From Pilimelia columellifera (lineage in GTDB: Bacteria > Actinomycetota > Actinomycetes > Mycobacteriales > Micromonosporaceae), in contig NZ_BAAARY010000039.1 of NCBI RefSeq assembly GCF_039532605.1, positions 1 to 9,532 on the forward strand: DNA of 9,532 bases. Reading direction: 5' to 3'. The notes below the pieces were generated by a model that was given only the letters and a program-made list of their open reading frames with translations, did no database searches and was not told where the DNA came from. The translations under genes were made by a program, and so were the position numbers. Positions 6,461 through 9,532 of this stretch are shown here, one piece after another. Within the stretch, counting starts at the first letter, position 1; each line of letters begins with the position of its first letter.

Positions 6461-6827
6461 CTAGTCGGTGATGTCGTACTGGTCGCCGACTCGATCGCGC
6501 AGCTGCTCCACCGAAACGTGCTCACCCGGGGTCTGCACGTTCCACCGATGCCCGAACGGGTCGACGATCCAGCCGGAACGCGCCCCGTCTGCTCGCATCG
6601 TGACCGGACGTTCGATGCCCGCACCGGCGCCCACGGCTTTGGCCACGGTCGCGTCGGCGTCCCAGACGCTCAGCACTTCGCCTGCCAGAGCCAGCTCGGC
6701 GTGGCCGATCCGGCCGTCGTCCGCGGTCCAGCGTTGAATCTCAACCGCACCGAACGCCACGTTGTAGAAGGTCGATGGCCGCAGCCGCGTCGGCGCAGCA
6801 CAGGTATGACACCAGCCCTTGCCCCAT
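6461..6827 (-). pseudogene. VOC/glyoxalase-like protein, frameshifted and shortened
   Basis: The C-terminal part is a clear PhnB-like VOC protein: AFGAVEIQRW, DGRIGHAELALAGEVL, DADATVAKAVGAGAGIERPV, then SGWIVDPFGHRWNVQTP and an Asp-rich end. The family-like N-terminus (MGQGLVSYLCCADAAAAID, from ATG 6827) lies in another frame. One extra C at 6770-6771 separates it from FYNVAFGA. A longer open frame from ATG 6832 avoids the shift but has an N-terminus unlike the family. Between GEVL and SVWDADATV about 25-30 residues normally present in PhnB-like proteins appear missing, which would remove central beta strands. VOC proteins bind metals or antibiotics or act as dioxygenases or lyases; this copy is probably inactive. 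A sequencing error could explain the frameshift but not the deletion. Confidence 0.65.
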
Positions 6828-6832
6828 GCCAT

Positions 6833-7209
6833 AACTCTACCGACCTGCTCGGCCGCCGCCCCGAGAAACTCCGCCGTGCTACGCAGCAGTCACCCTCACC
6901 GTCGAGGGTTTGACTTTGCTCTGGTCGCCTCAGCGTGTCGACGGCCGCGGGCCTCGCCCGGTTCGAACGGGCTGCCGCTCTCCGAGAGGAGGGGTCATCC
7001 GGTGCCACCGCGCCTTGGGTGAGGACCGATCGTGCGTCGACCCGGTCTTCCAAATATGGCTCCGGTGAGGAGGACCGCTGCCGCGCTCGACGTAGGTTCC
7101 GGCAATGCGGGGACGGTGACCGTGAATGTGGACAGAGTGGCGAGTCGGCCGCGCGCACTATTGGTGGCGGATCTGTGGAGCCCTGGCGCCGCTCAGCGCG
7201 GGAGGCTCT
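6833..7209. other. Intergenic region, no recognisable gene
   Basis: About 375 bases between the end of the GPP34 gene and the VOC remnant, both on the minus strand. Open frames on both strands are Arg/Ser/Pro-rich and look like noise. A loose GAGCC/GGCTC pairing around 7181-7207 just after the GPP34 stop might help terminate the operon but is weak. Confidence 0.4.
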
Positions 7210-7839
7210 TCAGGCGCCACTGGCGCCGCTGGCAGCGGCTTGGATTGACTTGTGCAGGGCGGGTCCAATCGGTCCGGTGGTCTTGGCGAGTTCCTGGATT
7301 CGTCGTTTGTTGTCGCGTCTGGTCTTCCGGTCGAGGACGAGTTTGAGCTCCGCTGCGGCGGCGATAGTCACGAGCGCGGCGTCGGCGGGATCGACTCTGC
7401 CGGTGGGGGACCGGAAGGCGTTGTTGACTCGGCTGAGCAGTTCCTTGCGGACGCGTGGGTCGCGGAGGGTCACTTTGGTCGCGGGAAAAAGACCGAGGAT
7501 CTTGTACCGCTGGCAACGGGCCCAGCCGCCGTCATCGAGTTGCTGGCGGACCGTATTGACGGTGGCCCGCTGTCGTTTGTCGATCCAGTGTTGCCACTTG
7601 CGGGGCTTGGAACGTGCGATCTCCTCGAGTAGTCCGGCGAGGATGGGATCGCTGCACAGGTGCTGGCCGTTGATGGCAGCGCGTCCGCGTACGTCGATGA
7701 GCTGGCCGTTGAGGTAAAGGTCGGCGAGGGCGCCTGCGCGTAGCATGGCGCCGAGTTCGGTGCTCGTGCCGACTTTTCCCTTGTCGGGGTTATAGGCAAG
7801 TAGATAGATGCGTTGGGGAAGGCTGTTGGGCACTGCCAT
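7210..7839 (-). CDS. GPP34 (GOLPH3-like) family phosphoprotein
   Basis: A 209-residue protein of the Golgi phosphoprotein 3 family. It opens with LPQRIYLLAYNPDKGK, followed by RAGALADLYLNGQLIDVRGR (35-53), the conserved first part of GPP34 proteins. Further on are a helix pair (70-102), the hairpin-like ILGLFPATKVTLRDPRVR (114-131) and an Ala/Leu helix (152-170) with a basic tail. Eukaryotic members bind phosphatidylinositol-4-phosphate at Golgi membranes. Bacterial members are widespread in actinomycetes and of unknown role, probably at membrane lipids. ATG 7839 is chosen over the in-frame ATG 7998 because the family begins here, GGAGG lies nine bases upstream, and the longer version would overlap the preceding gene. 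It begins one base after that gene's stop, so translation is probably coupled. It is the last gene of the operon. Confidence 0.85.
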   Translation of the reverse strand: MAVPNSLPQRIYLLAYNPDKGKVGTSTELGAMLRAGALADLYLNGQLIDVRGRAAINGQHLCSDPILAGLLEEIARSKPRKWQHWIDKRQRATVNTVRQQLDDGGWARCQRYKILGLFPATKVTLRDPRVRKELLSRVNNAFRSPTGRVDPADAALVTIAAAAELKLVLDRKTRRDNKRRIQELAKTTGPIGPALHKSIQAAASGASGA

Positions 7840-7840
7840 C

Positions 7841-8056
7841 TCATTCTTCCTCCGGCTCGGATTCGGTACGGGGCCTTCCGGGGCCGCGGATCCTGCTGAC
7901 TCCTCCGGGAAGGCGACCGGCGTCTGCGAGGGCTTTACGCAGCAGATACTCAATCTGGGAGTTCGTGCTGCGCAACTCGTCTCCGGCCCACCGTGCAAGT
8001 GCGTCGTGCACGGTGGGGTCGAGCCGGAGAAGAAGCTTCTTCCGTTCGGTAGCCAT
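7841..8056 (-). CDS. Ribbon-helix-helix (Arc-type) DNA-binding protein
   Basis: A 71-residue protein. A basic beta strand (KKLLLRLD, 6-13), helix A (PTVHDALARWAGDEL, 14-28) and helix B (STNSQIEYLLRKALADAG, 30-47) form the Arc/MetJ-type fold. It acts as a dimer with the strands in the DNA major groove. The tail holds GPGRPRTE (58-65), whose Gly-Arg-Pro core resembles an AT-hook, then an acidic end. It is similar to proteins sometimes labelled HicB-family antitoxins, but no HicA toxin accompanies it. It starts two bases after the SPFH gene stop and ends one base before GPP34. No strong Shine-Dalgarno is visible before the ATG, suggesting translational coupling to the SPFH gene. Most likely an operon regulator; the target is unproven. 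Confidence 0.85.
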   Translation of the reverse strand: MATERKKLLLRLDPTVHDALARWAGDELRSTNSQIEYLLRKALADAGRLPGGVSRIRGPGRPRTESEPEEE

Positions 8057-8058
8057 GC

Positions 8059-8970
8059 CTACGAGTAGAGAGTGCCCGCGTTAACCACGGGCTGGGCGTC
8101 TCGGTCTCCGCACAGGACCACCAGCAGGTTGCTGACCATCGCGGCCTTGCGTTCCTCGTCGAGGTCGACGACGTGGTTCTCGGCGAGGCGTACCAGCGCC
8201 ATCTCCACCATGCCCACCGCGCCTTCGACGATGCGGGCCCGGGCCGCGACGATGGCGTTCGCCTGTTGCCTGCGGAGCATGGCGTGGGCGATCTCGGGCG
8301 AGTAAGCGAGGCGGGTCAGCCGGGATTCGACGATCTTCACCCCGGCTGCGGCCACGCGGGCGCCGATCTCCTCGGACAGCCGGGCGGTGATCTCGTCGGC
8401 GTTGTCGCGCAGGGACATTCGGGCGGTGTCGTGCGAGTCGTAGGAGTAGCTGTTGGCGATGTGCCGGACGGCGGTGTCGGTCTGGATGGCGACGAACTCG
8501 ATGAAGTCGTCGACCTCGAAGACAGCGCGGGCGGTGTCCTGGACGTGCCACACGACGACCGCGGCGATCTCGATGGGGTTGCCGTCGGCGTCGTTGACCT
8601 TGAGTACGTCGGTCTCGTGGTTGCGGATCCGGGTGGAGACCCTGCGCCTGGCGGTGAGCGGGTTGACCCAGCGGAGGCCGTCGGTGCGAACGGTCCCGGT
8701 GTAGCGGCCGAGCAGTTGGAGGACGCGAGCCTCGCCTGGTGCGACGGGGGTCAGACCAGCCGCCGCGATCAGGGCAGCCAGCACGAACAGTAGGCCGAGG
8801 CCGGCGAGGCTCACCACGACGGGGACGTCCTCCTGCCGTACGCCGATCACGAACGCGGTGACGCCGAGGAGGATCGCCAGTACGGACAGGGCAAGGACCG
8901 GCCAGCCGGAGGCGCCCCGGGCGATGCGCTCGCGCACCCGCGGGGCGGGCAGGTCGAGGTGATCGGTCAT
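8059..8970 (-). CDS. SPFH/band 7 domain membrane protein
   Basis: A 303-residue protein. The basic N-terminus is cytoplasmic, followed by two hydrophobic helices (about 23-44 and 50-71), then an SPFH/band 7 domain (about 75-225): VAPGEARVLQLLGRYTGTVR, GLRWVNPLTARRRVSTRI, PIEIAAVVVWHVQDTARAVFEVDDF. A helical region with Arg/Gln/Ala (230-265) and a short tail follow. SPFH proteins (stomatin, flotillin, prohibitin, HflK/C) form oligomeric scaffolds at membranes and often control proteases or lipid domains. No protease or NfeD partner is next to it; instead the partners are the RHH and GPP34 genes. GGGAG (minus strand, 8976-8980) lies five bases upstream of the ATG. It is the first gene of a three-gene operon. 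Confidence 0.9.
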   Translation of the reverse strand: MTDHLDLPAPRVRERIARGASGWPVLALSVLAILLGVTAFVIGVRQEDVPVVVSLAGLGLLFVLAALIAAAGLTPVAPGEARVLQLLGRYTGTVRTDGLRWVNPLTARRRVSTRIRNHETDVLKVNDADGNPIEIAAVVVWHVQDTARAVFEVDDFIEFVAIQTDTAVRHIANSYSYDSHDTARMSLRDNADEITARLSEEIGARVAAAGVKIVESRLTRLAYSPEIAHAMLRRQQANAIVAARARIVEGAVGMVEMALVRLAENHVVDLDEERKAAMVSNLLVVLCGDRDAQPVVNAGTLYS

Positions 8971-9004
8971 GTCAGCTCCCTCAAATGTAGCGATGTCTTG
9001 AGAC

Positions 9005-9017
9005 TATCAATATGATA
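9005..9017. promoter_or_regulatory. Dyad TATCA-ATA-TGATA upstream of the SPFH operon
   Basis: Five-base arms around three central bases, 35-47 bases before the SPFH start. It is AT-rich in a GC-rich setting. TTGATA (minus strand, 9005-9010) could be a -35 box with TACATT (8984-8989) as -10 at a short 15-base spacing, but this would leave almost no leader, so promoter assignment is tentative. The dyad is a natural candidate site for the RHH protein of the same operon; this is inference. Confidence 0.45.
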
Positions 9018-9046
9018 TCACTTTTTCAGGAGGGCCTGTGAATTTG

Positions 9047-9082
9047 GCGGCCCCCGACGACAGACATGCGGTCGGGGGCCGC
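9047..9082. terminator. 12-bp GC hairpin upstream of the SPFH operon
   Basis: GCGGCCCCCGAC (9047-9058) pairs perfectly with GTCGGGGGCCGC (9071-9082) around a 12-base loop. It stands 30 bases upstream of the operator-like dyad and would block transcripts arriving from the right, insulating the SPFH operon from the transposase fragment. Confidence 0.6.
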
Positions 9083-9445
9083 GGATCCGCATAGCTGCTG
9101 CGTGATCTGCCGGTGGGATCCTCGGCCGGATACGCCCCGCCCGGATGCCGCCCCGACCGATGCCAGGCGGGCAGCAGAAATGGGGGGCCAAGGTCAGCCC
9201 CCCAGGTATTTGGCTGAAGGTTCGGGCAGCGACTCGATCCGTGAGTCGGCCCGGCACTGGGTAAATGGGTCTGCCGCACCTGTCGGTGCCACCCCCGGGT
9301 GGCTGCCAGACGGGCCCGAAGGACGCCACCGCGCCCGCGGCCACCCCAAGGTCCGCGCCATGCTCAGTGCGCCGCCCGGAATTTTGCCGTGTCGTTGCGG
9401 CTCTCTGACTGTCGCCGTGGCGATCTAGCGGCTACTGAGGTGATC
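9083..9445. other. Intergenic region with small hairpins, no gene
   Basis: No supportable gene. Three short perfect hairpins occur: TGGGGGGC/GCCCCCCA (9181-9204), CGACTC/GAGTCG around 9230-9250, and GCCACCC/GGGTGGC around 9288-9304. Their role is unclear. No tRNA or riboswitch pattern was recognised. Confidence 0.4.
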
Positions 9446-9532
9446 TCAACGAGGGTTCGGTAGGTACCGGTATTCGAAGTGGGTGAGGTGGACGGCTGCG
9501 CGGACGATGTCGCCGAGGTTTCGGGGGCTGGC
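9446..9532 (-). CDS. C-terminal fragment, probable transposase
   Basis: The gene enters from the right edge. The last 28 codons read SPRNLGDIVRAAVHLTHFEY followed by RYLPNPR and TGA (9446-9448). Asn-Leu-x-x-(Ile/Leu)-Val-x-Ala-Val with a following His-x-x-(Glu/Gln)-Tyr-Arg resembles the extreme C-terminus of IS630-type and related DDE transposases, but the expected end (RP-L-DG-x-x-x-x-TGL) is absent, so the copy may be truncated or belong to another family. The assignment is tentative because so little is visible. Confidence 0.35.
   Translation of the reverse strand, partial: ASPRNLGDIVRAAVHLTHFEYRYLPNPR

Noticed and set aside
5912..6913. Long plus-strand open frame (333 codons)
   Set aside because: Only the part around 6032-6125 is meaningful (transposase remnant). 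The rest is out of frame with the transposase tail and antisense to the VOC remnant.
6935..7717. Plus-strand open frame of 260 codons
   Set aside because: Antisense to the GPP34 gene and rich in Ser/Arg without motifs.
7839..7998. N-terminal extension of the GPP34 protein from ATG 7998
   Set aside because: The extra 53 residues overlap the RHH gene and do not match the family; the ribosome site supports ATG 7839.
7841..8056. Toxin-antitoxin pair
   Set aside because: The RHH protein resembles HicB-like antitoxins, but the following gene is GPP34, not a toxin.
9083..9445. tRNA or riboswitch suggested by clustered hairpins
   Set aside because: The stems do not assemble into a cloverleaf or a known aptamer pattern.

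Overview
The window is GC-rich, codon usage strongly favours G or C in the third position, and several proteins look actinobacterial. The small Asn/Arg/Gly-rich protein at 1445-1651 and the style of the SPFH and GPP34 proteins suggest a Micromonosporaceae-type actinomycete. That taxonomic call rests on recognition, not a search. About half of the window is coding. The rest is unusually rich in broken genes and transposon remnants, as in accessory or recombination-prone chromosome.

Left part (1-2250): an imperfect dyad at 48-98 resembles an insertion-sequence end. It is followed by a possible one-helix membrane protein (186-452), an N-terminal remnant of an IS5-type transposase (736-957, minus), a small conserved-looking protein gene broken by a frameshift (1045-1247, minus) and an intact small basic protein gene (1445-1651, minus).

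Middle (2251-5850): an intact two-domain ferredoxin-like (ABM/DABB-type) protein (2251-2868, plus) is followed by a decayed receiver-domain fragment (3010-3135, minus). Next is a small secreted protein (3575-3988, plus) with clear dyads upstream and a perfect 20-bp-stem terminator. Convergent to it is a large secreted protein with Ig/FnIII modules and an LPVTG sortase signal (4386-5753, minus). The two exported-protein genes converge, and no sortase gene is in view.

Right part (5850-9532): a frameshifted IS5-type transposase C-terminus (6032-6290, plus), a strong hairpin, and a decayed VOC/glyoxalase-like gene carrying a 1-nt frameshift and an apparent internal deletion (6461-6827, minus). 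Then comes the best-organised unit of the window, a minus-strand operon SPFH -> ribbon-helix-helix -> GPP34 (8970 down to 7210) with gaps of only 2 and 1 nt. It joins a flotillin-like membrane scaffold, a small DNA-binding protein with an AT-hook-like tail, and a bacterial GOLPH3-like predicted phosphoinositide-binding protein. A dyad just upstream (9005-9017) is a natural candidate operator. The right edge holds the last 28 codons of a probable transposase.

I found no tRNA, rRNA, CRISPR array or recognisable riboswitch. The most interesting candidate system is the SPFH/RHH/GPP34 operon.
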